A stretch of DNA of 64,000 nt from Streptococcus sp. VT 162. Lineage in GTDB: Bacteria > Bacillota > Bacilli > Lactobacillales > Streptococcaceae. A program made the position numbers and the translations under genes. Shown here one piece after another: positions 48,095-58,066 of the stretch (its first letter is position 1; each line of letters begins with the position of its first letter). Under the pieces are notes generated by a model. That model was given only the letters and a program-made list of their open reading frames with translations. It was not told the DNA's origin and ran no database searches. Location of the stretch: assembly GCA_000688775.2 (NCBI GenBank), contig CP007628.2, forward strand, positions 1,488,001 through 1,552,000, given 5' to 3'.

Positions 48095-49598
48095 GCAGGA
48101 CCTCCTCTATCGTTTTCTTCCACTTGTCCCTTACTTTGTCTGTTAAAAATTCTCTCGCTAGGTCATAAGATGCTGTTCGCATAGCTGGCAAATGATTTTC
48201 CTGATAGAGCTGGCAGATCTTTTCCGCGAAGGCCCTTTTAATTTCCATTTCAACATGGTCGTCTGAACTTGGAATCAAGTAGCCATTTTGACCGTCCTGG
48301 ATAAAGGTTTGGTTGCCATAAGGCACATCAAAGCCAATCAGGGGCAAGCCTGAACCAACTGCCTCCATCAAGGTCAGACCAAAGCCTTCACTGGTTGAGG
48401 CTGTCAGATAGACCTCATACTGGGGATAGATCTGAGCCAGGTCTGCATGCCCCTTGAGCTGGATATAGTTCTCCGCTTGGTGAGCCGTGATGATTTCCCT
48501 TAAAAGGGACTCCTCACCCCCACTACCATAAATGTCAAAGGTGAGCTCAGGGAGGACTTGATGCGCTTGGATAACCGCCTTGACGAGCCAGTCAATGTGT
48601 TTTTCCTTGGCTAGACGCGAAGCCGTAATGAGAGAAAAGGGTTTGCGTTCCCTAGCAGGATCAGTCAGCTGATCAATGCTCCCAACTGGAATCGTGACGA
48701 TTCGTGGGCGATGCTGGCTGTACTGGGCAAATTGACCTTCGAGAATCTCCTTCTGCCGATCCGTAGACACGATAAAACAATCGACCTTGTCTGCATTTGT
48801 AAACTGATACTCATAATAGTTATTCCAGAGGAGATAGTCTTCGTTACTAGCATTTTCACTATAGTGTTCTGCGTGAACGACAACTGCTAGATGGGCCTTT
48901 TGTGCTTCTTCAAAAACAGCCTGACCAATCCCTGTTTCCCTATCCAAGATGACCAAATCAGACTTGCTCAAGTTCAAACTTTGCATAAAATAGCGCATAA
49001 GGGCTGGTTTTCCGTACAGAATCCGGTCCTTAAATCGATAGACCTCTTCCTGGCCTTCAGTCAGCAAGATATCGTAAGCGGTGCTGCCGTCTTCATTGAA
49101 AAAGCTTCGTTGATAGAGCCTAGCCATCTGGTCTTTGGGCGCGAAATATTCTGTACAGTAACGTGTGTAGGAGAAATAATCCTTGCGAATCAAGTTCCCC
49201 CCAAACACATACTCTGCATGCTGTACTAGATTCTTAGCCGAGTCTACCAAGTAGCAGGTCACAAATTTATCCTCATCTGAAAAGTAGACACGCAAGATCT
49301 TGCCATCTTGCTCCCTATGACTCTCAAGGCCACCGAAAGAGGCCAAGACTTCGTCAACTGTGACACTGGTCGGGGCTAGCTTGATATCTGTAAAATGATT
49401 GTAAAGCCAGATTACCTGATCATCCGCAAAGCCGATATTGGCCGTTAAATGCTGGATATTATCTGCCAAAATCAAGTCGGTAAAGATAAACTTAGATGCT
49501 AGGTCTAAACTTCTAAGAATCCCTGCTCGGTAGGCCTGGGCATACTCGACACCACTACTCGCCCAACCGATTCCTAGATTTATGTTGTAAATTGTCAT
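48078..49598 (-). CDS. gtfA: Accessory Sec O-GlcNAc transferase GtfA
   Basis: 506 residues. Catalytic part of the enzyme that puts the first GlcNAc on Ser/Thr of the adhesin, in the cytosol before export. Starts MTIYNINLGIGWASSGVEYAQ (GT-B fold); an extended beta region typical of GtfA lies at about 30-190. The C-terminal half has SRLAKEKHIDWL and the E-x7-E motif in STSEGFGLTLMEAVGSG at about 405-420. It lies 12 bases after secA2. Confidence 0.95.
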   Translation of the reverse strand: MTIYNINLGIGWASSGVEYAQAYRAGILRSLDLASKFIFTDLILADNIQHLTANIGFADDQVIWLYNHFTDIKLAPTSVTVDEVLASFGGLESHREQDGKILRVYFSDEDKFVTCYLVDSAKNLVQHAEYVFGGNLIRKDYFSYTRYCTEYFAPKDQMARLYQRSFFNEDGSTAYDILLTEGQEEVYRFKDRILYGKPALMRYFMQSLNLSKSDLVILDRETGIGQAVFEEAQKAHLAVVVHAEHYSENASNEDYLLWNNYYEYQFTNADKVDCFIVSTDRQKEILEGQFAQYSQHRPRIVTIPVGSIDQLTDPARERKPFSLITASRLAKEKHIDWLVKAVIQAHQVLPELTFDIYGSGGEESLLREIITAHQAENYIQLKGHADLAQIYPQYEVYLTASTSEGFGLTLMEAVGSGLPLIGFDVPYGNQTFIQDGQNGYLIPSSDDHVEMEIKRAFAEKICQLYQENHLPAMRTASYDLAREFLTDKVRDKWKKTIEEVLHDSTI

Positions 49599-49610
49599 AT
49601 GATCCTCTTT

Positions 49611-51989
49611 TTATGGAAAATGGGTGAGAATCTCACCTTTGGGCGTTACTTCCACAATCCCCATGAGAAGATTGCGAACCATATCTGTACGGATTTGTTG
49701 CTTCATGATTTCAAAGCCTGCATAAGCCTCCTGATAGTACTCCACGATAGGGTTCTTTTGAGAAGCAGACTGGCTCCCAATTGCTAGACTGAGCTGTTGG
49801 AGATAGTCGACTTGCTCAACCCAGTTGTCATCAATAGCCTTGAGCATGGATATTCTCAGAAAAGAGTCATAAAGCTGGTGAGGTTGGAGGACTTCCTTTT
49901 TAGCTGCGATTTCCTTGGCTATTATTTTCTCTAGTAACTCCCGAATCTGATCTGCATCAGCTAAATCCAGATCAGCCGGTAATTCTCTCATCCCAAAGCT
50001 AATATTGGTCACGATGAAGTGAAAGAGCTCTTGGGGACTGCTATAGGCTTTTTCTGAGATTTGTTTGGTATAGTCTGCTAGTATGTCCTCAAGAATATGC
50101 TCTAAATCACGGCTCCCATCCAGCAAGCGATCTCTTTCTTGGTAGACCATCTGACGCTGGATATTGACGCTTTCCGCATACTCTAAGGTTTGTCTGCGTA
50201 CTGAGCGACTGGCACTATCACTAGCCTCTTGGGCTTTTCTGACGAGATTGCGGTACTTGCGAGCCTTGAGTAGGATAGGTTTGCTGATATCTTCCACTTG
50301 GTAGTCTTGATACAGGTCGTGAACCCAAGACGGCCCGAACTTTTTGATCACATCATCTTCAAGCGACACGAAAAATTGAGACATGCCTGGATCGCCCTGG
50401 CGGCCAGAACGACCTCTGATTTGCAGGTCAATTCGTCGGCTCTCCATCCGCTCGGTACCAATCACAATCAAACCGCCCAATTCTGCGACTCCTGTACCTA
50501 GTTTGATATCTGTCCCTCGACCTGCCATAGAAGTCGCAACGGTCACTGCCCCCATCTGTCCAGACTCTGCGATGATTTGGGCTTCACGCGCCGCATGATT
50601 GGCATTAAGGACATTGTGGGAAATCCCCTCTCGCAAGAGCAAGGACGAGTAAAGCTGGGACATTTCTACAGATCCGACAAAAATCAGGAGTGGATTGCCT
50701 TTGGCGTGGTAAGTCTTGATAGCATCGAGAGAAGCATACACCTTCTCAGGGAGGGTCACATAGAGATTGTCCGGATGGTCCATTCGCCTAAGTGGGCGAT
50801 TGGTTGGGATGCGAATGACGGCCATGTTGTAGGTTTCGAAAAACTCTTTTTCTGCAACCTTTCCCGTTCCTGTCATACCTGAGATTTTGCGAAACATCTT
50901 AAAGAGACTCTGGTAGGTGATTGAAGCCATGGCTCTGGTTTCAGGAGAAAGCTTCACATGTTCCTTGGCTTCGATGGCTTGATGAAGACCACCTTGAAGC
51001 TTGGTCATTTCCATCAAACGCCCTGTGCTCTTATCCAGCAAAACCATCTCTTGCCCTCGAACCAGGTAGTCCTTGTCCTTGGTAAAGAGCGTATGGGCTC
51101 TAAGAGCATAGACCAGATGCCGAACATAACTGGCGTACTCTTCCTTATAGAGATGATCGATTCCTAGGAAACCTTCGACCGTATGGGCACCTTTTCGGGT
51201 CAACCAAACCTGGTCTTTTTCTTCCTTGTAGATGTAGTCTTCTCCCTCAACCAAGGTCGTCACTAGGGTATCAATCATCCCATAATAGTTAGACTGGACG
51301 CGGGGAGAACCTGCGATAATCAAGGGAGTTTGGGCACTATCGAGTAGAATATCATCGATCTCATCAATGATGACATAGTTAAAGGGAGGCAGGAATTTCC
51401 CCTCACGAGTGGAGGCAAGATTGTCATTGAGATAGTCAAATCCCAGTACACTATTGGTTGTGTAGACGATGTCTGAGGTGTAGATCTTTCTTTTCTCTTC
51501 GGCAGTCAAGTCCTCTTTTGGATCCTCTGAAAAGGGCAGACCGACAGTTAGACCTAAAAATTGGTAGACTGGGCCCATTTCACTTGCGTCCCGTCTAGCC
51601 AGATAGTCATTGGTCGTGACTAACATACTGCCTTTTCCCGTTAGGGCATTGAGGTAGAGGGGCATGGTTGCAGTCAAGGTCTTACCTTCACCCGTATTCA
51701 TCTCAGCCACATTTCCTTGGTGGATCACAATGGCTCCCATGACCTGCACATCATAGGGAAAGAGACCCAAGACACGTTTATCGGCCTCACGGACAAGGGC
51801 ATAGGCTTCTACCAATAGCTCATCCAAGGTTTCTCCCTGGGCAAGGCGCTGGCGAAACTCCTCTGTCTTTGCAGCCATTTCCTCATCACTGAGGGCAGCC
51901 ATCTCTTCTTTGAGGGCGTTGATTTGGCTTAAAAGTTTCTTGACCTTTCTCAGTTGTCTTTCCTGATACAAACGATTAAACACCAGCAT
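49611..51989 (-). CDS. secA2: Accessory Sec ATPase SecA2
   Basis: Drives export of the glycosylated adhesin. About 792 residues. DEAD-type motor: Walker [19 protein letters not shown] at about 90, DEIDD box, [11 protein letters not shown], and GRGTDIKLG and [17 protein letters not shown]. No C-terminal zinc-finger tail, unlike housekeeping SecA. The start is uncertain: ATG at 51989 or GTG at 51983 (GAGGAGG spacing favours the GTG); both lie inside the end of asp3. Confidence 0.94.
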   Translation of the reverse strand: MLVFNRLYQERQLRKVKKLLSQINALKEEMAALSDEEMAAKTEEFRQRLAQGETLDELLVEAYALVREADKRVLGLFPYDVQVMGAIVIHQGNVAEMNTGEGKTLTATMPLYLNALTGKGSMLVTTNDYLARRDASEMGPVYQFLGLTVGLPFSEDPKEDLTAEEKRKIYTSDIVYTTNSVLGFDYLNDNLASTREGKFLPPFNYVIIDEIDDILLDSAQTPLIIAGSPRVQSNYYGMIDTLVTTLVEGEDYIYKEEKDQVWLTRKGAHTVEGFLGIDHLYKEEYASYVRHLVYALRAHTLFTKDKDYLVRGQEMVLLDKSTGRLMEMTKLQGGLHQAIEAKEHVKLSPETRAMASITYQSLFKMFRKISGMTGTGKVAEKEFFETYNMAVIRIPTNRPLRRMDHPDNLYVTLPEKVYASLDAIKTYHAKGNPLLIFVGSVEMSQLYSSLLLREGISHNVLNANHAAREAQIIAESGQMGAVTVATSMAGRGTDIKLGTGVAELGGLIVIGTERMESRRIDLQIRGRSGRQGDPGMSQFFVSLEDDVIKKFGPSWVHDLYQDYQVEDISKPILLKARKYRNLVRKAQEASDSASRSVRRQTLEYAESVNIQRQMVYQERDRLLDGSRDLEHILEDILADYTKQISEKAYSSPQELFHFIVTNISFGMRELPADLDLADADQIRELLEKIIAKEIAAKKEVLQPHQLYDSFLRISMLKAIDDNWVEQVDYLQQLSLAIGSQSASQKNPIVEYYQEAYAGFEIMKQQIRTDMVRNLLMGIVEVTPKGEILTHFP

Positions 51990-52416
51990 CCTCCTCAATA
52001 GAAAACGAAACAAAGTCAAGAGCCTCAAAACCTGCGCTAATCAAGGAAAGGCGGTAGGTGTAGGCCGCTTCAGGATAGGTGAAGCTAAAAGAAAATTGTC
52101 TTTCAATCTTCTCCTCGATGATTTCCTCATAACGGTTTAAAAAGGTCAGTTTGAGATAGAGGCCATTGGTCGGTTGAACCTGCATCTTCATAGAGAGACG
52201 GTAGGTGAGAGTTTTCTTGAGAAGAGGGAGGCTCGGTTGGCTTCTGGTAGCCTGGTAGTTGACACTGGAAAACCAGGTTTTAAGGGTTTCACCTGAAGCC
52301 AGTAAAGGGTTTTTTAGTGTAACGCTACCATCTGCATGATAGGTGATCTGGCTGCCATAAAGATAAGTGGCTCCCATCTCGCCCCACCTAATATCCTCTC
52401 TCTTAATGATAATCAT
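51976..52416 (-). CDS. asp3: Accessory Sec protein Asp3
   Basis: 146 residues, soluble, rich in beta strands: [29 protein letters not shown] is the conserved start region of the family, in pieces. Asp1-3 form a complex needed for export and for adding acetyl groups to the glycan. It overlaps asp2 by four bases and secA2 by about 14. Confidence 0.92.
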   Translation of the reverse strand: MIIIKREDIRWGEMGATYLYGSQITYHADGSVTLKNPLLASGETLKTWFSSVNYQATRSQPSLPLLKKTLTYRLSMKMQVQPTNGLYLKLTFLNRYEEIIEEKIERQFSFSFTYPEAAYTYRLSLISAGFEALDFVSFSIEEDAGV

Positions 52417-53942
52417 GTCTCACCTCTTCCGTATTCTTCTAGTATCATCTTGTAAAAATGAATAAACCAGGAAACGTTTGTACCTGTGTCATCATTGTGT
52501 CGACCTGCGGTACCTTTGGACAAGATCTTGGCTCCTGTCTGACAAAGTGTCTCCACTAGCTGGTCATAGGCTCCACTATCCATATCCTCGTCCTTCATGT
52601 AAGAAAGACCAAAGGTCGTCTGGGAAAAATCAGCTTGTTTAAATCGGGTCCAAAAACGTTGATCCAATTCCTTCATGTCTTTTTGGCTCACTCCTCCTGT
52701 CTGAAGGTGCAAGACATCAAAGCTGGTCGGGAAAACTCCTGGCGCTTCTAGTCGCCCCCTCTGTGCGATGGTTCCTAGATTTGTCAAGGGTTTTCCGACT
52801 ACGATTCCTTTGGGCTCAAAGTGAGAACCATAATAGAGGGCCGGGAAGGTTCCCATTGACAGCCCAGATAAGATCAAGTCACTTCTATCCAAACCTAGAT
52901 AATCTAAATAGTACTGGATGGTTGCTTGAATCTTATCTTCCAATTCCTCACTTCCTAGGTAAAAGGCTCCTCCTTCTAATCGAGGGTCCGAAAAGAGGAG
53001 AAAGGGGCATTGGAGATTCTTCATCATCCAGTAACCCTCAAAACCCTCTGCGGGACGGTAACCAGAAAAATAGACTGCTAGAGGAGGCTTGAAATCTCCT
53101 GGGTGAAGGAAATAGTTGATTTCCTCACGTTTTTTGTCATGTAGGATATTGCCTCCGAGAACAAATTTTCCAAACTGTTTCCGGCTCCAGCGTTGGTGGA
53201 GATTGCCGATGTTGACCTTTCCCTGACCACGCGCTTCAAGAGAAATGCTCAGATAAGCGTCATAGTCTTGTTCCACAATGATTGCTTGGGAAAAGTCTGC
53301 TTCCTCAAGGAGAATGTCCTGACTAATCTCTGAGATAGAGCCTGCTGGGATTTTTCGCAAACGCAGGCGCAAGTCTACCGTCTCAGTCTTTTCATATTCG
53401 AGCCAGAGTTCAATAGGTGCATGGGCTTGGACAGACTGATTATAGGCCCAAGAGACTAGCTGGGTATAGGTTTTCCCAAAATCACCTTCTAATTCCAGAT
53501 GCTCAAATCCTTGATAGGAGATAGATCCTTGGAATCTAGGGTGAATCCGTATCGTAGCTGGACTCAGCTTGTCCCCATAACCACCTTCAAAGAGGGAGGT
53601 GGAAAGGTCCCGAACAAAGCCCTGTCGGTCTGACAGGTCCATCGCCTGCATGCAGTGCTGTTTTATGAACTTCTGAATGTTTTTATCCTGACTTACAAAC
53701 GGTTCTGGATAGAAAACTGTATAGGGTTCCAAGCTAGATGCAAAAGGCAACAAATCTACTAGGTAAGCCCCATCCGTGAGAATGACAGCATGAAAGTGAT
53801 CCAGGTCATTCTCATCCATGATTTTCTGGATGGCAGACGGTGTGTTGGGAGGAACATGATACCAGTCTAGTTGGGCTGGTAGGGCAAGTGTATCCCGCCA
53901 ATCCTCAGGACCGATTTGCAAGATCTTATACTTCTTTTCCAT
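52413..53942 (-). CDS. asp2: Accessory Sec protein Asp2, GlcNAc O-acetyltransferase
   Basis: 509 residues. An N-terminal beta region precedes an alpha/beta-hydrolase-like domain. By counting, the nucleophile in GLSMGTF is Ser362, with Glu452 in KDEDM and His482 in GRHNDD. These are the same residue numbers reported for the triad of S. gordonii Asp2, which acetylates GlcNAc on GspB and is also needed for export. It overlaps asp1 by 17 bases. Confidence 0.95.
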   Translation of the reverse strand: MEKKYKILQIGPEDWRDTLALPAQLDWYHVPPNTPSAIQKIMDENDLDHFHAVILTDGAYLVDLLPFASSLEPYTVFYPEPFVSQDKNIQKFIKQHCMQAMDLSDRQGFVRDLSTSLFEGGYGDKLSPATIRIHPRFQGSISYQGFEHLELEGDFGKTYTQLVSWAYNQSVQAHAPIELWLEYEKTETVDLRLRLRKIPAGSISEISQDILLEEADFSQAIIVEQDYDAYLSISLEARGQGKVNIGNLHQRWSRKQFGKFVLGGNILHDKKREEINYFLHPGDFKPPLAVYFSGYRPAEGFEGYWMMKNLQCPFLLFSDPRLEGGAFYLGSEELEDKIQATIQYYLDYLGLDRSDLILSGLSMGTFPALYYGSHFEPKGIVVGKPLTNLGTIAQRGRLEAPGVFPTSFDVLHLQTGGVSQKDMKELDQRFWTRFKQADFSQTTFGLSYMKDEDMDSGAYDQLVETLCQTGAKILSKGTAGRHNDDTGTNVSWFIHFYKMILEEYGRGET

Positions 53943-55509
53943 GAGTCACCTCCTCCAACCACTTTTCTAGCTTGATCAGGAATTGCTCCCCAGTGTGTTC
54001 CTTTATCTTTTCGATGGAATGGATCAGAGCATCATTCCACACCTGCAGGCTATCGAGATAGTAATGGGCAGCTTGCGCAAAATCAGCTATATTTTCCAAC
54101 AGATAGCCATTCTTCTGATGGCTGACATACTCTGTTTTGACCCTATTGATTTGAGGGATACCAGCACTGATCCCCGCTATCTGGGTATAAAGAAGAGGTT
54201 GCCTGTTCAAATCGACAATCAAACGAACAAATTCCAGCTGCTTGATTAACTCCGATTCATCCTTCATATTGACAAACGAATAGCGCTTGCTCTGATGGCG
54301 ATTGTCCTCAAGCGGATTTTCGGCTCCTTGGTAATCAACTTCCTTCTCCAGTTCCTGGTCTTGAAACTGCTCTGAGACCATCTCAGCAACTCGTGTTTCC
54401 AGCTGCTTCACTTCTTCTTGACTAGCAGCAAATGCTCCAAAGACCAGCTCTGTATCCTTGTTTTCAGAAAGGAAATGCAAGACCTGATAGAGCTCTTGGT
54501 CCTCTATCCCCTGCTCAAAGTCCAGTTGATAGTAGATGAGCGACTCCTTCCGAGTCTGGCTCTTTCCCAGCTCCAAGCGGGTATCAAAAGGCGATAAATG
54601 ACGAAACTTCGTTGCTTGATTTGGAAAGGCAGACTGAGCCAAGTGCAAGGTGTCCTCTCTGTCGACCAGAACAAGGTCCACCTTAGGCAACAAATTCGCC
54701 AACTGAGGTAGTTTCTCTTGGGGATTTCGTCCGATAAAAAGGCTGAGAACCTTAGTGGTTTGGTGAGGCAATCGTTCTAAAAGGAAGTCATTGTGCTGAT
54801 CACAAGCAGGCAGAAAATAGGTCGCTCCTTCCTCAGGGAGTTGAGCTAATCTCTTCTCAAAAAACTCCGAAATCAATTCCCCCATATCTCGGTAGGCCTC
54901 TTTTTGGAAGCGAAAAGCAAAGATAGGATTGACCTCGATACGGCCCCCATCTTGCAAATGCTCTCTAAACTGCCACAGTCCCTTGGGATTGAGGTAGTCT
55001 TGGCAGAGAGCCTGACCCTCTTCGTAGTAAATCACACTGGAAACCAGGCCCCGATCATCCATCAGGTAATTAGCAGACAATAGCCCATCTTCCTTGAAAT
55101 ACTGAATCGTACTGATGAAACCTTCAATTCCATGCTCCACCTGAGCATAGGGCTTGCCATTCTTCAGCACCAGAATAGTAAAGGGACTGTAAACAAAGTC
55201 GCAATCCTTATCCCACTCAATATCTCTGAGCTGCAAGACCTGCGGTCGAATCTTATGAAAATCCTGCAATTCATCAAATAAGGAATAAACCGGTGCTTCT
55301 AAAATGCCTTGGCGATGGAGAAAATAGCGCAGATGAGGCTGATAGGACAAAAGGAGGACCTGTGCAGAGATCCCTTGGCGTTGCATCAAGCGAATCTGAT
55401 TAAAGGTGTCATCAAATTCTAGCTTAAAATGAGAATAATACCAGGGTGTCAAATCAGCATGCCAGGGACGCTCCTTGCCATACCAAGCTGGGATAAAGTA
55501 ATACATCAA
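53926..55509 (-). CDS. asp1: Accessory Sec protein Asp1
   Basis: 527 residues. Resembles a glycosyltransferase of GT-B type without obvious catalytic residues, as known for Asp1, which binds the adhesin and SecA2. The start is MMYYFIPAWYGKERPWHAD; the late segment has AGISAGIPQINRVKTEYVSHQKNGYLL. The gene lies between secY2 and asp2. Confidence 0.93.
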   Translation of the reverse strand: MMYYFIPAWYGKERPWHADLTPWYYSHFKLEFDDTFNQIRLMQRQGISAQVLLLSYQPHLRYFLHRQGILEAPVYSLFDELQDFHKIRPQVLQLRDIEWDKDCDFVYSPFTILVLKNGKPYAQVEHGIEGFISTIQYFKEDGLLSANYLMDDRGLVSSVIYYEEGQALCQDYLNPKGLWQFREHLQDGGRIEVNPIFAFRFQKEAYRDMGELISEFFEKRLAQLPEEGATYFLPACDQHNDFLLERLPHQTTKVLSLFIGRNPQEKLPQLANLLPKVDLVLVDREDTLHLAQSAFPNQATKFRHLSPFDTRLELGKSQTRKESLIYYQLDFEQGIEDQELYQVLHFLSENKDTELVFGAFAASQEEVKQLETRVAEMVSEQFQDQELEKEVDYQGAENPLEDNRHQSKRYSFVNMKDESELIKQLEFVRLIVDLNRQPLLYTQIAGISAGIPQINRVKTEYVSHQKNGYLLENIADFAQAAHYYLDSLQVWNDALIHSIEKIKEHTGEQFLIKLEKWLEEVTHGKEV

Positions 55510-55515
55510 AACCTC

Positions 55516-56733
55516 CTAGAATAGTGGCCGATACCTTTCATTTAGTCGGAGCGCTTGCAGTTCATCATGAATCGTAAACAACATGCCACTCAAAATTAAA
55601 AAGAGTCCAGGAATCATGCTGACTTTGAACAAACTCTCATCCTTCAAGACAAACAAGATCGGAAGTCCAGCCAAGGTAACGTTAATGACTGCACCTATCA
55701 GAGCAAATCGGAGAACCAAGCGATTGATAAAGCGACTGGTATCCTCACCAGGATAGACCCCGTAGATGTAATCTCCTGATTGCTTCATCCGATCTGCGAT
55801 TTGTTCGCCACTCACATTAACAAAGGCAAAGGCAATGCTAAAGACAAAGAGGATAAGGATATAAGCGTATATCCACAAGGGTTTCCTCATCGCATACTGC
55901 TCCAGTAGGGCAGGGTAGAGAGGATTACCCTTATCCAGATGTTGAAGCAAGAGCAAGAGATAAGAAGGCAAGCCCATAAGACTCATCACATACATATAAG
56001 GCATGCCACCTGCAGGATTGAGCATGATTTCCAGATAAGAATAGCGTTTAAAGCGAGAATGAAGCCCGATTTTATTGATAGGGATGCGGTATCGCGCTCG
56101 GTAAAAGAGCACGACTAGATAGGTAAAGAGGACACCAAGCACTACCAATAGGAAAAGCAGCCAAGGGGAGATCTTATGAACCTGGACCGATTGGATGATG
56201 TCCTGAGGGAGTGAAGCCACCATACTTGCCAATAAAATAACGATTGGGCCTCCAACTCCGATAGACGCATTGATGTCTGACAGCCAAACTAAGAAGAAGG
56301 TCCCCGCAACCAAAAGGCTGGTATTGAGGAGAAAGACCAAGAAGGGATTGTAGGGAGCTTGGACAGGAAGGTTTGTAGTCAAGGCCAAGGCCTGAATTAA
56401 GGCAATCCCTAACGTCAAGTACATTTTCCGTCTATCTTGGACTTCCGAAGAAACCGAGTTTAAGCCCAGTTTCTTTGAAAAGGAAAACATCTGCCACAAG
56501 ATCATAGCTGACATCCAAGGGGAGAGCCCGATGGAAAAGAGAGAGAGGCTCCGAAGATTTCCACCAGTCAGGGCTACTGAAAAGTCCAGATAGGCTGCGC
56601 CTCCTCCGAGAAAATCCCGACTATTGAGGTCAACAAAAGGAAGAGCCAGACGACTCCCGAGCACATAAATAAAGAGCAAAAACAGGGTGTGCATCCCTTT
56701 TTTTACTGCTATCGATGAACGAAATTCTTTCAC
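55516..56733 (-). CDS. secY2: Accessory Sec translocase SecY2
   Basis: 405 residues with about ten membrane helices. Contains the SecY-type gate and signature stretches [14 protein letters not shown] and [17 protein letters not shown]. Slightly shorter than housekeeping SecY, as usual for SecY2. It forms the channel for the serine-rich adhesin with Asp4 and Asp5. It follows the GT8 genes by 88 bases and precedes asp1 by six. Confidence 0.93.
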   Translation of the reverse strand: MKEFRSSIAVKKGMHTLFLLFIYVLGSRLALPFVDLNSRDFLGGGAAYLDFSVALTGGNLRSLSLFSIGLSPWMSAMILWQMFSFSKKLGLNSVSSEVQDRRKMYLTLGIALIQALALTTNLPVQAPYNPFLVFLLNTSLLVAGTFFLVWLSDINASIGVGGPIVILLASMVASLPQDIIQSVQVHKISPWLLFLLVVLGVLFTYLVVLFYRARYRIPINKIGLHSRFKRYSYLEIMLNPAGGMPYMYVMSLMGLPSYLLLLLQHLDKGNPLYPALLEQYAMRKPLWIYAYILILFVFSIAFAFVNVSGEQIADRMKQSGDYIYGVYPGEDTSRFINRLVLRFALIGAVINVTLAGLPILFVLKDESLFKVSMIPGLFLILSGMLFTIHDELQALRLNERYRPLF

Positions 56734-56821
56734 TAGCTCCTCCTTTTCTTTTTATCTTTCAATTGTCCTGTCATACGGGACCAATCCAGCCTTTTTATCT
56801 TAGCATCTTCAAATCTCTATC

Positions 56822-58051
56822 TCAGTTTTCGTGAGTTTTCTCGTCCAGATAAACCTTCAAAGTAGCCACCATTTCTTCTGGTCTTTCTGCTGAGAAGATA
56901 CCCGCATAGGCACTTTCAGCTAGTTCCTGGGACTGGGTATTGTCAAAAGTCAAGATTGGTTTCTCAAAGCGTGAAATATAGTCATAAACAACACTCAACT
57001 TGTCATCGTGGTTAATATCAAGATAGACATCTGTCTGCTGAACCAGTTTCTCAACCAAGAGAGGGAAGGTGTTAGGATAGAGAGTAACATTTTCAAAACG
57101 TGACAAGAGCATGAGTTCAGGTGCCATCGTCGTATAGGCTGCAATGTAGAAATGCAACTCTGGCAAGGCTTGAACCAGATAGTCGATTTTCTCAAGATGC
57201 CAGGAGTTAGTCAAATTAACACAAGACATAACTGGCTGATAGACTGTGACTGGATAGTCAATTCCAGCCTGACGCCATTTTTCAGTAATGGTAGACCACT
57301 CCATCAGATGATAGTGCCACCAAACCTCACGCAAACGCCCAACCGAATGAGTGTTCCAAGGTTTGTCCTGAGAGAGGAAATGCAAGATAGCTGGCAGGGG
57401 CTCTAGGGGAATCTGGAAGATAAATTCATGTCCATGTGAGGCAGCCCCACTATCAAAACCAATCTGGAAATTATAGTTCTGATCCAGAGGAGCATAGCTG
57501 TCATGAAAGAGCATATTGAGGATGGACTGGTCTCCCTCACTCACATGTTGGTGTTCCCGCTCTGTCAACTCAACTAGCTCTTGTCTCACAGCTTCTGCCC
57601 GCCATTTTTTGTTATTGATCAAGAGCACACCTGCATTAAAACCAACCCCAACTCCAAAACAAGATGGTGCAGCAGCCAGGTAGTTTTCTCCTAAGTCCAT
57701 TTCAAAGAGGGACGTCAAATCAGCCGTCACTACCAGATCGCTGTCCAAGTAAAGTACCTTGTCCTCTTCAACAAAATCAGGGATAAAATAACGGGCAAAG
57801 GTCATGTGGTTGATATGGGGCAATTTGTTACTCCAGTTCATCTGAAACTGGGCACCAAGCATCTTGACATCCACCAACTCACCACCCATTTGCTCTACTA
57901 TCGGTCTGAGAGCGCGGAACCATTCTTGGGGAACATCCTGGTTAAAGATATAGACCTTGACATGGCTATTATGATAGCAGAGAGACTTGAGCGCTGTTTC
58001 AATCTGGCGGATATAGGCATAATCTCCTGCGAGAACAATTGTTTTTTTCAT
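56822..58051 (-). CDS. GT8 glycosyltransferase with GtfB-like C-terminal domain
   Basis: 409 residues. The N-terminal GT8 domain (1-265) has IVLAGDYAYIRQIETALKS at the start and the DxD motif in VLYLDSDLVVTADL at about 95-108. The C-terminal part (about 275-405) has HFYIAAYTTMAPEL, VTLYPNTFPL and VYLDINHDDK, also seen in GtfB of this operon. It probably adds a hexose to the glycan begun by GtfA/GtfB. Which sugar it adds cannot be told. Confidence 0.85.
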   Translation of the reverse strand: MKKTIVLAGDYAYIRQIETALKSLCYHNSHVKVYIFNQDVPQEWFRALRPIVEQMGGELVDVKMLGAQFQMNWSNKLPHINHMTFARYFIPDFVEEDKVLYLDSDLVVTADLTSLFEMDLGENYLAAAPSCFGVGVGFNAGVLLINNKKWRAEAVRQELVELTEREHQHVSEGDQSILNMLFHDSYAPLDQNYNFQIGFDSGAASHGHEFIFQIPLEPLPAILHFLSQDKPWNTHSVGRLREVWWHYHLMEWSTITEKWRQAGIDYPVTVYQPVMSCVNLTNSWHLEKIDYLVQALPELHFYIAAYTTMAPELMLLSRFENVTLYPNTFPLLVEKLVQQTDVYLDINHDDKLSVVYDYISRFEKPILTFDNTQSQELAESAYAGIFSAERPEEMVATLKVYLDEKTHEN

Positions 58052-58066
58052 TTAGTTTCCTTCAGT

